NCBI GenBank assembly: GCA_964630905.1
Contig: CAZVWR010000007.1
Coordinates: 26,938 to 90,937, forward strand
Length of the DNA: 64,000 nt
Direction: 5' to 3'
From: JAGOEX01 sp964630905
Lineage (GTDB): Bacteria; UBP6; UBA1177
The notes below the pieces were generated by a model, which did no database searches, was not told where the DNA came from, and worked only from the letters and a program-made list of their open reading frames with translations. Position numbers and translations under genes: made by a program. Position 1 is the first letter of the stretch. Each line of letters starts with the position of its first letter. Positions 54,990 to 63,207 of this stretch are shown piece after piece.

Positions 54990-55424
54990 TTGAAGAGCTA
55001 TTTTACATTTTTTATTTTTGCAGTTATTGCCGCAGGTGTTATTTATCTTAATTTCCCATCTGATGAAGGGGAAGATGTTGCTTTGGAGTCATGTGAGCAC
55101 GGTGTCAGCGTGATCTCATTTTCTTCTCCTAACTGTACCGCCTGTGACAGACAGAAAAAAGAGCTTGAAAAAGTTGAAAGATCAATGTCTGTTGATGCAG
55201 GATTCAAGAGAGTTGACATAACAAAAGACCTCGTCAGTGCGGATCATTATCAGGTCGGCATGGTTCCGACAATAATTGTGACCAATGACGGAGTTGAAGT
55301 GGAGAGATTAAGCGGAATTCAGAATTCAGATCATATCGGAGAGATAATAAACCGCGAAGTTATAAAAGGCGATCATTGTAGAAACGGGATCAGCAAAGAG
55401 GTGAAAAATGGCTGTAAATGTTAA
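54990..55424 (+). CDS. Membrane-anchored thioredoxin-like protein
   Basis: A 144-residue protein starting at TTG, supported by a GGAGGTG site at 54979-54985. One N-terminal hydrophobic helix (about 4-21) anchors it, with the thioredoxin fold outside the cytoplasm or at the membrane. The active site is Cys49-Thr-Ala-Cys52 (SPNCTACD), and the cis-Pro segment GMVPTII is conserved. It ends in a Cys-rich NGCKC tail. It overlaps the ferredoxin gene by 17 bases. Likely role: thiol-disulfide exchange or electron delivery with the ferredoxin, under sigma-54 control. Confidence 0.87.
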   Translation: MKSYFTFFIFAVIAAGVIYLNFPSDEGEDVALESCEHGVSVISFSSPNCTACDRQKKELEKVERSMSVDAGFKRVDITKDLVSADHYQVGMVPTIIVTNDGVEVERLSGIQNSDHIGEIINREVIKGDHCRNGISKEVKNGCKC

Positions 55425-55599
55425 TTCAAAAAGGTGTCCGGCAAATCACAAATGTCCTTCAGTAAGGATATGTCCGACAGGAGCATTGATCCAGAAAGGG
55501 TTTGAAGCACCCGAAGTCATAGCTGACCTTTGTACAAATTGCGGAAAATGCATAAGGTTCTGTCCTTACAGCGTTTTTTCATTGGAGAATAAAAAATGA
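55408..55599 (+). CDS. Small 2[4Fe-4S]-type ferredoxin
   Basis: A 63-residue iron-sulfur protein. The C-terminal half has the classical Cys42-x2-Cys45-x2-Cys48-x3-Cys52-Pro set. The N-terminal half has Cys10-x5-Cys16-x5-Cys22-Pro, an unusual wider spacing. This CPANHKCPSVRICPTGA form recurs in small ferredoxins that are found next to DUF6132-type proteins, as here. It overlaps both neighbours (17 bases upstream, 4 bases ATGA downstream), so it is part of a tightly coupled three-gene unit. Confidence 0.9.
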   Translation: MAVNVNSKRCPANHKCPSVRICPTGALIQKGFEAPEVIADLCTNCGKCIRFCPYSVFSLENKK

Positions 55600-55763
55600 T
55601 CGCAAAATATCTTATTCCAGTTGCCGGTGTTCTTGGAGGAGGTGTACTGGGGTTTCTTTATTACCGTTTTGTAGGGTGTTCAAGTGGAGCATGTCCTTTG
55701 ACATCAAATCCATGGATAACGGTTGCATATGGAGCGATGATCGGATTTTTTCTTACAAAATAA
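55596..55763 (+). CDS. Small membrane protein, DUF6132-like
   Basis: A 55-residue protein with two hydrophobic segments (about 4-22 and 41-53) flanking a conserved-looking GCSSGACPLTSNP loop. This is the hallmark of the DUF6132-type mini-proteins often found with thioredoxins, rhodanese domains and ferredoxins. Its ATG overlaps the ferredoxin stop (ATGA). The two cysteines in the loop may exchange electrons with the thioredoxin-like protein. Function unknown; a redox or sulfur role is inferred from neighbours. Confidence 0.82.
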   Translation: MIAKYLIPVAGVLGGGVLGFLYYRFVGCSSGACPLTSNPWITVAYGAMIGFFLTK

Positions 55764-55782
55764 ATTATCATCCCTGAAAATT

Positions 55783-55812
55783 TTGACAATCCATACTTTT
55801 AAGTGCTATGTT
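55783..55812 (+). promoter_or_regulatory. Sigma-70-type promoter of the ACT-domain gene
   Basis: Perfect -35 TTGACA (55783-55788) and -10 TATGTT (55807-55812) with an 18-base spacer, about 33 bases before the ATG at 55845. Confidence 0.55.
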
Positions 55813-55844
55813 ACCAACCGGCATAAATTTATTCGGAGGGGTAA

Positions 55845-56270
55845 ATGAGAGTTGAGCAGATTTCAGTCCTTTTAAGAAATGAACCTGGTGTTCTGAGCAA
55901 AATACTTGAAGCGATAAGCAACGGTAATATAAACATTCTCGGACTTACCATCAATGAGACCGCCGCTTTCGGAGAACTCAGGATTGTTGTCAGTGACACA
56001 AATAAGGCGAAAGACATTCTTGAAAAGATAGATGTCTCATATAACATCGTAAAGATAATTGTGGTATCACTTCCCGATAAGCCGGGTGAACTGATGAAGA
56101 TAGCTAAGCTTTTGAGCGATAATGACATAAACATTGATTACATGTATACCCTTTCTGCCGGCAGGAACAATGCTTTCATCGCAATAAAAAGCTGGGATAT
56201 GCCTGCGACTGAAGAGATACTTGGTGAAAAGGGAATGAAAATCGTTTCAATTAATGAGATAATCAAATAA
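55845..56270 (+). CDS. Tandem ACT-domain protein
   Basis: A 141-residue protein made of two ACT domains: VEQISVLLRNEPGVLSKILEAI (residues ~2-23) and VVSLPDKPGELMKIAKLLSDNDINIDYMY (~70-98). ACT domains bind amino acids. Stand-alone two-domain versions are thought to be regulators and are frequent in anaerobes. There is no catalytic domain. A GGAGGGG site precedes the ATG. The ligand cannot be named from sequence. Confidence 0.9.
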   Translation: MRVEQISVLLRNEPGVLSKILEAISNGNINILGLTINETAAFGELRIVVSDTNKAKDILEKIDVSYNIVKIIVVSLPDKPGELMKIAKLLSDNDINIDYMYTLSAGRNNAFIAIKSWDMPATEEILGEKGMKIVSINEIIK

Positions 56271-56284
56271 ATCCAGGGGGATAA

Positions 56285-58081
56285 ATGTCAAGAACTATTC
56301 TCGTTTCTTTGGTTCTGTTTCTGTTTTTCAACCTTCTTTCTCAGGATACAGTTCCTGAAGAGGCGGCTGTTGAACCATCTGAGGAGTCTTCCGTGGATTC
56401 TGCTGAAGCTGAAGAGCTGAAACCTGCTGAAGAGCCGAAACCTGTCGAAGAGGTGCAAACCGCTGAAGAGGAAAAGTCTGAGAAAATAACACCTCAGCTT
56501 GTTGATGAGCCGGCTGTTGAGGAGAAAAGTGTCCCTGCGATGAAGGTTGTTGACGGGAAACCTGCTAAATATTTCGAGCTATACGGTTATTTCTCATTTG
56601 CTAACAAGTTCACATACAACATGGCTCTTAACGGCAACAATCCTTATCTTATGAAAAAGAACAGCATAAGAGATACAACTTATGATGACGACACTGATCA
56701 ATTTGAATTGAAAGATCCTTCGAGAGAGGATATTTTAAGCTGGGCATGGATGAAACTTCATCTTGAGCCGGTGATAAATGTTGCCGAAACTCTCGAGATA
56801 CACACAAAAATGTCGATTTTTGGAAATACAGCACTCGGTGCAGATAATTTTGAAGCCGACACAAAAGGTAACGGACTTTTAAGAGATGCACAGCTAAGCA
56901 CTTCGGCCGACATTGTTTTTGAAGGTCTTTGGGGAACGGTTGATACCCCTATCGGTGAACTGAAGGCTGGCCGTATGCCTTTTCACTGGGGCCTTGGAAT
57001 ACTGTATAACGATGGAAACAGGATCAATCATCAGTCGACTGGTAACTATCTTGACAGGATCCAGCTCACCATCCCGGTAGCAGGATTCAAGATAATTCCC
57101 GCTTTTGACATTGCTTCAACCGGAGTTCTTGACAAATATCAGGATTATTTCATAGATTCATCTCAAAAGGATGACGGATATAACATCAGCGCAATGTTCA
57201 CCATGAGCGAAGATGATCCGGCACTTCTTGAGAACAAGTTGCTCAACGAACAGACAGTTGTCGAGTTCGGTGCGATGGTCATGTTCTCATGGAAGGATAA
57301 GGGGTCAGGTGCATGGAAGCAGGATACCGGAACTGTTGAACCTTTGAATGACAGATATTCTGATGATGCCGTCACATATGCTTTTACCAAGCAGGACGCA
57401 AAATTATGGAAAATAGACGGCTGGTTTAACATTCATCACCGTAATTTCTCGTTTAAGACCGAGCTTGCTTTTCTTACAGGCGGTATAGGAAAAATGCTTC
57501 TTGATGACGGCAAAACTGAAAAGGAAGTTAAAGCGGAAATGGTTGGTGTGGCTATAGAGATGGAATACAGGGCAGTACCTAAAAAATTTCATCTGTCACT
57601 TCTCACGGGCCTCGCTTCTCCCGATGATGCCGACAATGTTCAGGCAGATTCATGGAGCACTCCCGGAAGATCTGTAAACAACAGTTCCGTGAACACCGAC
57701 GCCAAAGTCCAGAATTACAGGTTTAACAAGGACTACGATTTCAATTCAACATTGTGGAATCAGTTCATCGGAAGATTCACAGCAGGGTATTATGCCAGTC
57801 TTTTCGGCACATACTACATTCTTGATGAATTGAAGGTTGATCTCGGTGCCACATATTCAATGGCTCTGAAGGAAGAGAATTCGTTTGGCGGAAAAGGTCT
57901 TCCAAGTGCGATCGAACCTTTCGTTGCGATTGATTATGCAAATAAAAGTGGTCTTCGGGGCGGAGTCAGATATCAGCTCGGAGTTCCTTTCAGCGGACTT
58001 GAAGTGGAGGATTCTGAAGGTGATGTGGTAAAGGCAGGGCTTTTTCACTATCTTAATGTATATCTGGGCATAGTTTTCTAA
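56285..58081 (+). CDS. TIGR04551-like outer-membrane protein
   Basis: A 598-residue exported protein with a signal peptide (to about residue 21), an acidic Glu/Pro/Ala/Val linker (about 22-95) and a long beta-rich domain that starts FELYGYFSFANKFTYN. GRMPFHWGLGILYNDGN and LDRIQLTIPVAGFKIIPAFD are the segments by which I recognise the TIGR04551 group, described mainly from Myxococcales. It ends like a barrel (GIVF). Function unknown. It starts 14 bases after the ACT gene and may be co-transcribed with it. Confidence 0.75.
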   Translation: MSRTILVSLVLFLFFNLLSQDTVPEEAAVEPSEESSVDSAEAEELKPAEEPKPVEEVQTAEEEKSEKITPQLVDEPAVEEKSVPAMKVVDGKPAKYFELYGYFSFANKFTYNMALNGNNPYLMKKNSIRDTTYDDDTDQFELKDPSREDILSWAWMKLHLEPVINVAETLEIHTKMSIFGNTALGADNFEADTKGNGLLRDAQLSTSADIVFEGLWGTVDTPIGELKAGRMPFHWGLGILYNDGNRINHQSTGNYLDRIQLTIPVAGFKIIPAFDIASTGVLDKYQDYFIDSSQKDDGYNISAMFTMSEDDPALLENKLLNEQTVVEFGAMVMFSWKDKGSGAWKQDTGTVEPLNDRYSDDAVTYAFTKQDAKLWKIDGWFNIHHRNFSFKTELAFLTGGIGKMLLDDGKTEKEVKAEMVGVAIEMEYRAVPKKFHLSLLTGLASPDDADNVQADSWSTPGRSVNNSSVNTDAKVQNYRFNKDYDFNSTLWNQFIGRFTAGYYASLFGTYYILDELKVDLGATYSMALKEENSFGGKGLPSAIEPFVAIDYANKSGLRGGVRYQLGVPFSGLEVEDSEGDVVKAGLFHYLNVYLGIVF

Positions 58082-58114
58082 CTTTTTATAAATTATAATT
58101 TTCAGGAGCGGATC

Positions 58115-59029
58115 ATGTTCAAATCTTTTGATGAAATTATTTCAGAAGTTAAGAAAAATGTTAAAAAACAAAGAGTTGCAATCGTGGGAGCAGACAAGGA
58201 TGTTGCAATCGAGGCTGCTGCTGACATAGTTGCGGAAAATCTCGGAGAGCCGGTGCTTTTCGGTCCGAAAGAAAAAATTGAAAAACTCTGGAAAGGGACG
58301 GTTCTTGAAAACAAAGTTGAAGTGGTTGACTGTTTTGATCCTGAAATGTGCTGTACCCGTGCAGTTGATTACGCAGTTGAAGGCAAAGTTCATCTTATTT
58401 TGAAAGGGACCGTTGAAACAGCAATGCTGATGAAAGCCATTTTCAGGAAAGAGAACGGTCTGAAGGATTCGCCCATTGTGAGTGATGTGCTTGTTTTTGA
58501 AGATCCGCTCGGAGATGAAAACAAAAGGCTCATCGGCCTAACTGATGGTGGACTTATTCCTCTTCCCGATCTTGAGACAAAGATCGAGATGACAAGAAGT
58601 GCAGTAAAAGTTTTCCACAAACTCGGTTTTGAAAAACCGAAAGTCGCCTATATTTCCGCAGTTGAAAAAGTGAGCCCTAAAATTCAGTCAACTGTTGATG
58701 CGGCTGAAATACAGAGAAGAAAGGCGGAAGGAGAGCTTGAAGACATCAATGCTTATCTTGAAGGTCCTTATGCAATTGACAATGTTATAAGCGAATATGC
58801 CGCAAAAGTTAAAGGAATTGAATCAGTTATGGCTGGAAGTGCTGACATTCTCGTTATGCCTAACATCGAATCGGGCAATGTTCTCGGCAAGATCGCAAAC
58901 TACTGGGGAAATGCGGCTAACGGCCATGTAATAACCGGAGCAAAAGTTCCTGTTCTCATTACTTCAAGAGCCGATGACGCAAAAACAAAACTCAATTCAG
59001 TAGCTTTGGGAATACTCGTAAGTTTCTAA
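58115..59029 (+). CDS. Second phosphate acetyl/butyryltransferase homologue
   Basis: A 304-residue Pta/Ptb-family enzyme similar in layout to Ptb at 2991: ILKGTVETAMLMKAIFRKENGL, KPKVAYISAVEKVSPKIQSTVDA and VPVLITSRADDAKTKLNSVAL all have clear counterparts there. It makes an acyl-phosphate from an acyl-CoA, or the reverse. Unlike the first copy it has no kinase gene next to it. It may use a different acyl-CoA, or share the butyrate kinase at 3902. A CAGGAG site precedes the ATG. Confidence 0.88.
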   Translation: MFKSFDEIISEVKKNVKKQRVAIVGADKDVAIEAAADIVAENLGEPVLFGPKEKIEKLWKGTVLENKVEVVDCFDPEMCCTRAVDYAVEGKVHLILKGTVETAMLMKAIFRKENGLKDSPIVSDVLVFEDPLGDENKRLIGLTDGGLIPLPDLETKIEMTRSAVKVFHKLGFEKPKVAYISAVEKVSPKIQSTVDAAEIQRRKAEGELEDINAYLEGPYAIDNVISEYAAKVKGIESVMAGSADILVMPNIESGNVLGKIANYWGNAANGHVITGAKVPVLITSRADDAKTKLNSVALGILVSF

Positions 59030-59030
59030 T

Positions 59031-59300
59031 ATGATTCAAGAAAAAGAAATCAAATATCCAGTCACAATAGATCTTAAAGTTATAATGACAAGTGATGCAG
59101 GTGATGAAAAGAACATTAATGATCTGAATAAAATTCTTAGTAAATTCAATGTTCCTCTTAAAAAAGAGTGGATCGTCTCAAAAAGTAACGCCGGAAACTA
59201 TATGTGCTACACCGGGAAAGTCTATATCGCCTCAAAAGATGTAATGTATATGCTTTTTGAAGAACTTAAGCGACATCAATCGGTGAAGTTTGCTATTTGA
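59031..59300 (+). CDS. DUF493/YbeD-like small protein
   Basis: An 89-residue cytoplasmic protein starting one base after the second Ptb gene. It shows the DUF493 pattern: a hydrophobic YPVTIDLKVIM strand near the start, SKSNAGNYMCYTGKVYIAS in the middle and a C-terminal FEELKRHQSVKFAI. YbeD-type proteins have an ACT-like fold and are proposed regulators, with LipB activity suggested in E. coli. The similarity is moderate. Confidence 0.68.
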   Translation: MIQEKEIKYPVTIDLKVIMTSDAGDEKNINDLNKILSKFNVPLKKEWIVSKSNAGNYMCYTGKVYIASKDVMYMLFEELKRHQSVKFAI

Positions 59301-59310
59301 GAGTTTAGTT

Positions 59311-60285
59311 TTATCTCTTCACATTTCTCACAGCGTTTTTCAACTGTTCCATCGTCGGAAGTTTCGGTTGATATGTCGCAATAAATATTTTTTCCTCAAG
59401 TCCGCATAGAGCATATTGAGCTTCCTCAATTCCAGATTCTGAGCAGATAATCAGTCCGATGGTCTCTTTTTCATGCTCATACTGCCGGTTAATTCTAAAA
59501 TAACTGACATATTTATTCATCTGTCCGACATCTCTTGCATCAAGTTTTTTTGTTTTCAGTTCAACCAGAATATTGCAGGGAATTCCTTTGTGATAAAGAA
59601 GAATGTCAATGTAATGATTCAAACCGTCAATTTTTATAGGAACTTGTCTGCCACAGTAAGAAATTTCGTGACCGAGTTCACGCAAAAAAGAATCAATGTT
59701 ATGCACAATTCCGTTTTCAAGCTCTTCTTCATTTTGATATGTTCCTGCAAAACCGAGATTATATTCAGCTTTAAATATTTCCAGAACATTCGAAATGGGT
59801 TGCTTTTTTCTGGCAGGGAGCTTTTCATCGTTTGAAATAGAATTGTTAAAAAGATTGCTTTTTATTTTTATACGAAGTTCCCGGACACTCCAGTTGTTAT
59901 TAATAGCGTTGTTTTGGTAAAACAGCCGCTCTTTATTATTTTCAATATCAACGAGTTCTTTATAATGATTCCAACTCAATTGTGGCGACACTGTAGCCAC
60001 AATCTCATATAACCTGAAAAATCTAATAATTCTATACAGTTCCCTTCTGTTTATCCCGAGATCAAAAGATATCTGAGCAACAAGTTGTTTGCCGTAATCA
60101 GCCCTTTCCTTATTTTCAATTTCATCTCTTACAATCCGTTCACCGATCTGCCAATATGTTTGAACTTTGATGTTGTCAACAGCTTTATAAGCTCTTGCCT
60201 GACCTTTGCTTAAAATGCTTTTCAGCTCGTTAAGCAGATTCCTGTAACCTTCATGATCTTTTGAAATAATTTCTGATTTTCTCAT
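59311..60285 (-). CDS. YhcG/DUF1016-type PDDEXK nuclease-domain protein
   Basis: A 324-residue protein. The N-terminal DUF1016 helical domain (VQTYWQIGERIVRDEIENKERADYG, RRELYRIIRFFRLY) precedes a C-terminal PD-(D/E)xK nuclease core with Asp227 (HYIDILLYHKG) and Glu242-x-Lys244 (LVELKTKKLDARDVGQMNKYV). These genes are widespread, patchy, and often near restriction or mobile loci. The true role is unclear. No methylase or other defence gene adjoins it; the giant helicase is 25 kb away. Confidence 0.88.
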   Translation of the reverse strand: MRKSEIISKDHEGYRNLLNELKSILSKGQARAYKAVDNIKVQTYWQIGERIVRDEIENKERADYGKQLVAQISFDLGINRRELYRIIRFFRLYEIVATVSPQLSWNHYKELVDIENNKERLFYQNNAINNNWSVRELRIKIKSNLFNNSISNDEKLPARKKQPISNVLEIFKAEYNLGFAGTYQNEEELENGIVHNIDSFLRELGHEISYCGRQVPIKIDGLNHYIDILLYHKGIPCNILVELKTKKLDARDVGQMNKYVSYFRINRQYEHEKETIGLIICSESGIEEAQYALCGLEEKIFIATYQPKLPTMEQLKNAVRNVKR

Positions 60286-60402
60286 CTCTTCCTCTAATCA
60301 AAACTAAACACAGTCAAATATAGCGACTTGAATTGTTTTCGTCAAATTATTTATATTGTTGTTTGGTTATGGATTTTCCGGGAATGTTTTTGTGAAAGAA
60401 AC

Positions 60403-62019
60403 CTACTCGCCGTCAGGGGTGTTGGCGCATCTGATGGGTTCTTTGACTGTGCAGTAATCTGTCATGGGGACATTTGCGATTCTTGCGTCAACCCAGTCAA
60501 ACTGTTCTTCAAGTGACCATGCCCAGCCGTCAACATGTCCTGCGCCCTGACACATTTTATAATTGATTTTGTATCCCTGCTCACAGAGTTTCTGGAATGA
60601 TGCAGTTTCAATGCCCGGATCTACGAGGTCATCGAGTTCCCCAAGCACCATCAATGCCGGAATGTCATCAATTCTTGGAAGGGGAGATGTCGGAAGGGTA
60701 TTCACTTCAACAAAACAGCCCCAAGGCGGCATGTTGACAAGGAATGGTTCAACGGCGGCTTCATCCAGAATTTTTGTTGAATAAAGATCATCAAGAGAAT
60801 CCATTCCGTCAACTGAATCGCCCATGTCGCATCCTGGATCAATTGCCGCAACAGGGAAGTCCACATCAAAAGGGGATACAAAAACTTCGGAAAGATTAGT
60901 GTGATCTCCTCTGTACCATGAATTTGAGGTCAAAAGGAAAAGAGCGGTATTTCCGCTTGCTTTTACAAAATTCTGCAAAGCAGTCTGAGCATGAGTCGCA
61001 AGATCGGTTGGCGGAATTCCCCATGAAGCACCTTTTATAACAAGTTCAGGAGCGTAATAGGGCTGATATCTTGTTGTAAATGCGGCGGCGTGTCCACCCT
61101 GAGAACCGCCGATTATTGCATTGTCACCCGGTGTCGCTTTTGCACCGATCAGCGAAAGAAGATTTTTTGCCGCTCGCATCATGTCAAGAACAGAGATCGC
61201 AGTCGGCTCCGCTATCAGATAAGGATGAACTTCTGTTGACGGTTCTCCCATACTTTTAAGCCCGATATAGTCAGGAGCAATAATTATATATCCGAAAGAT
61301 GCAAGAAGAACCCCGGTTCCTGTCGCTTCACCTTCGGCAGTTTCATCAGTTGAAGGAGCGCAGGCATCAGCAAATCCGCTTGCAGTCCCGTGCAGAATGC
61401 TCACAACTGGAAAAGTTTCAGTGTTGTCTTTAAGGTCGGGAAATGCAACGATTCCTGTGGCGTCAACAAGTTTTCCTTTGTCCTGAGTCTGATATCTTAT
61501 TTTGAATATCCTGACATCATGTTTCGGTCGTCTGACAATATTTCTGCTTTTAACTTCGTCATTTGTTTCCATCAATGTTATAAGAGCAGTCTTTTTTCTT
61601 GCAGCAATACCTTCAAGGTCGGTAAGGAGTTCTTTGCTTTCAAGAATAAATCCAAGCCCTGTCCCCATCGGCAGATCTTCCTGCTTAAGCCAGTTATATT
61701 CATTAATTCCGCATAATGCCGGAGCAACTCTCGGATCGTAGGGAACAAAAGTGTCTTCATCGGCTTCTTCATCAATTTCTTCGTCAATAATTGTTTCGTC
61801 AGCAGTTTCATCAACTGTCTCGTCAGGAGTTTCAACTTCATCAACTGTCAGATCTGCGACTTCATCAACGGTTTCATCCGACTCCGTTAAAACTTCATCG
61901 GACAGGTCATCGGATAAGTCGTCGGTGACATCAGTTTTCTTGTCACCTGAGCAGGAAACAAAAGATAAAACAATAAAAACAACAAAACACACTTTTACGA
62001 TTTTTTCAAAACTTACCAT
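60403..62019 (-). CDS. Alpha/beta-hydrolase lipoprotein (secretory lipase-like)
   Basis: A 538-residue lipoprotein. The signal peptide ends in SFVSC (Cys23), then an Asp/Glu/Thr/Val linker of about 65 residues, then an alpha/beta hydrolase. The nucleophile elbow is GGSQGGHA (Ser306). The candidate acid is in GELDDLVDPG and the His in GAGHVDG, giving a complete triad. PVVSILHGTASG supplies the oxyanion strand. Overall it looks like the secretory lipase or prolyl-oligopeptidase-like group. It is probably a surface esterase or lipase. Confidence 0.86.
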   Translation of the reverse strand: MVSFEKIVKVCFVVFIVLSFVSCSGDKKTDVTDDLSDDLSDEVLTESDETVDEVADLTVDEVETPDETVDETADETIIDEEIDEEADEDTFVPYDPRVAPALCGINEYNWLKQEDLPMGTGLGFILESKELLTDLEGIAARKKTALITLMETNDEVKSRNIVRRPKHDVRIFKIRYQTQDKGKLVDATGIVAFPDLKDNTETFPVVSILHGTASGFADACAPSTDETAEGEATGTGVLLASFGYIIIAPDYIGLKSMGEPSTEVHPYLIAEPTAISVLDMMRAAKNLLSLIGAKATPGDNAIIGGSQGGHAAAFTTRYQPYYAPELVIKGASWGIPPTDLATHAQTALQNFVKASGNTALFLLTSNSWYRGDHTNLSEVFVSPFDVDFPVAAIDPGCDMGDSVDGMDSLDDLYSTKILDEAAVEPFLVNMPPWGCFVEVNTLPTSPLPRIDDIPALMVLGELDDLVDPGIETASFQKLCEQGYKINYKMCQGAGHVDGWAWSLEEQFDWVDARIANVPMTDYCTVKEPIRCANTPDGE

Positions 62020-62063
62020 TTCTTAACCCTCACTTAACTTTAATACTCGACACACAAGTCGCA

Positions 62064-62091
62064 ATTATCCATAAAATGACTTTTTCGTCAA
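62064..62091 (-). promoter_or_regulatory. Sigma-70-type promoter of the hydrolase lipoprotein
   Basis: Minus-strand -35 TTGACG (plus 62086-62091) and -10 GATAAT (62064-62069) with a 16-base spacer, about 45 bases before the ATG. Confidence 0.5.
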
Positions 62092-62136
62092 GGCGATATT
62101 GTTGAATAACATGCAAATTTCGGTAATATGGGCTTT

Positions 62137-63207
62137 ATGAAAGCTTTTCTTGAGCCATATTACGGCGGAAGCCACAAAAGTTTCGCCGATTCAGTTATTA
62201 AAAGATTCCCTGATGAATTCATCCTTTTTACTCTTCCTCCAAGACACTGGAAGTGGAGGATGCACGGTTCTGCTGTGACATTTGCTGAACAGGTTATTGC
62301 AACAGGCATAGAGTTTTCAGAGATATTTGTGACATCACTGATAGATCTGGCCCTTTTAAAATCACTTCTTGGTTCAAGACTTCCTGAATGTCGCAACACT
62401 ATCTATTTTCACGAAAACCAGCTTTCATATCCCTGGTCAGATATAGATAAAGGTCCCGAAGAAAAAAAAGACATGCACTACGGGTTTTTAAATTTCACTT
62501 CAGCACTGACTGCTGATAGAGTTGTGTTTAACTCTGAGTTTAATAAAAACAGTTTTTTCAGCAACTTAACTCCTTTTTTAAGATCATTCCCCGATTGCCG
62601 GCTTGATAAAAGAATAGATGAAATATTAAAAAGATCTGAAGTGATCTATCCCGGAATTGAACCGGTTCCTGAATTTGAACGGATTGAAAATGAAGTGCCT
62701 GTGATCTTGTGGAACCACCGCTGGGAATACGACAAAAACCCCGATGAATTTTTTCTGGCTCTATTTAAGTTAAAAGAAAAAGGGGTGAAGTTTAAGCTTG
62801 CAGTTGCCGGAGAAGAAAAGGTGCGAGCTCCTGAAATATTCGGTGTTGCAAAAGAAAATCTCAAAAATGAAATAATATCGTTCGGTTATCTTGAAAACAG
62901 GGCGCAATATGCTGAGCTGTTGAAAAAAGGTGACATCCTGCCAGTCACATCCAACCACGAATTTTTCGGAATAAGTGTCCTCGAAGCCGCATCGGCAGGA
63001 GTCATCCCCATACTTCCGCAAAGACTCAGCTACCCCGAACTTTTCCCGTTAGAAAATTTCAGCCATCTGTATTATGAAAATGGACAACTTGCTGAATACA
63101 TTGAGAAAACAATAAGTAGTTTAAACAGTTTCAACAGATTAGAGATCAGGAAAAGAGCTAGCTGTTTCAATAACTCACAGTCGTTATCAGCTTTCCTAAA
63201 ATTCTGA
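62137..63207 (+). CDS. tRNA-queuosine alpha-mannosyltransferase-like glycosyltransferase (DUF3524)
   Basis: A 356-residue GT4-type glycosyltransferase. The N-terminal KAFLEPYYGGSHKSFAD, LPPRHWKWRMHGSA, FHENQLSYP and FNSEFN motifs match the DUF3524 family, whose characterised member (QTMAN/GTDC1) mannosylates queuosine in tRNA-Asp. The donor-binding half has ILWNHRWEYDKNP and EFFGISVLEAASAG. ATG 62137 gives the canonical family start; ATG 62128 three codons earlier is possible, and neither has a good ribosome site. The end overlaps convergent lexA by 41 bases. The presence of queE at 15240 fits a queuosine role. Confidence 0.84.
   Translation: MKAFLEPYYGGSHKSFADSVIKRFPDEFILFTLPPRHWKWRMHGSAVTFAEQVIATGIEFSEIFVTSLIDLALLKSLLGSRLPECRNTIYFHENQLSYPWSDIDKGPEEKKDMHYGFLNFTSALTADRVVFNSEFNKNSFFSNLTPFLRSFPDCRLDKRIDEILKRSEVIYPGIEPVPEFERIENEVPVILWNHRWEYDKNPDEFFLALFKLKEKGVKFKLAVAGEEKVRAPEIFGVAKENLKNEIISFGYLENRAQYAELLKKGDILPVTSNHEFFGISVLEAASAGVIPILPQRLSYPELFPLENFSHLYYENGQLAEYIEKTISSLNSFNRLEIRKRASCFNNSQSLSAFLKF

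Noticed and set aside
62078..62091. TGAC-TTTTTC-GTCA hairpin as a terminator between the hydrolase and glycosyltransferase genes
   Set aside because: The stem is only 4 bp, the T-run is in the loop, and the genes diverge here, so no terminator is expected.
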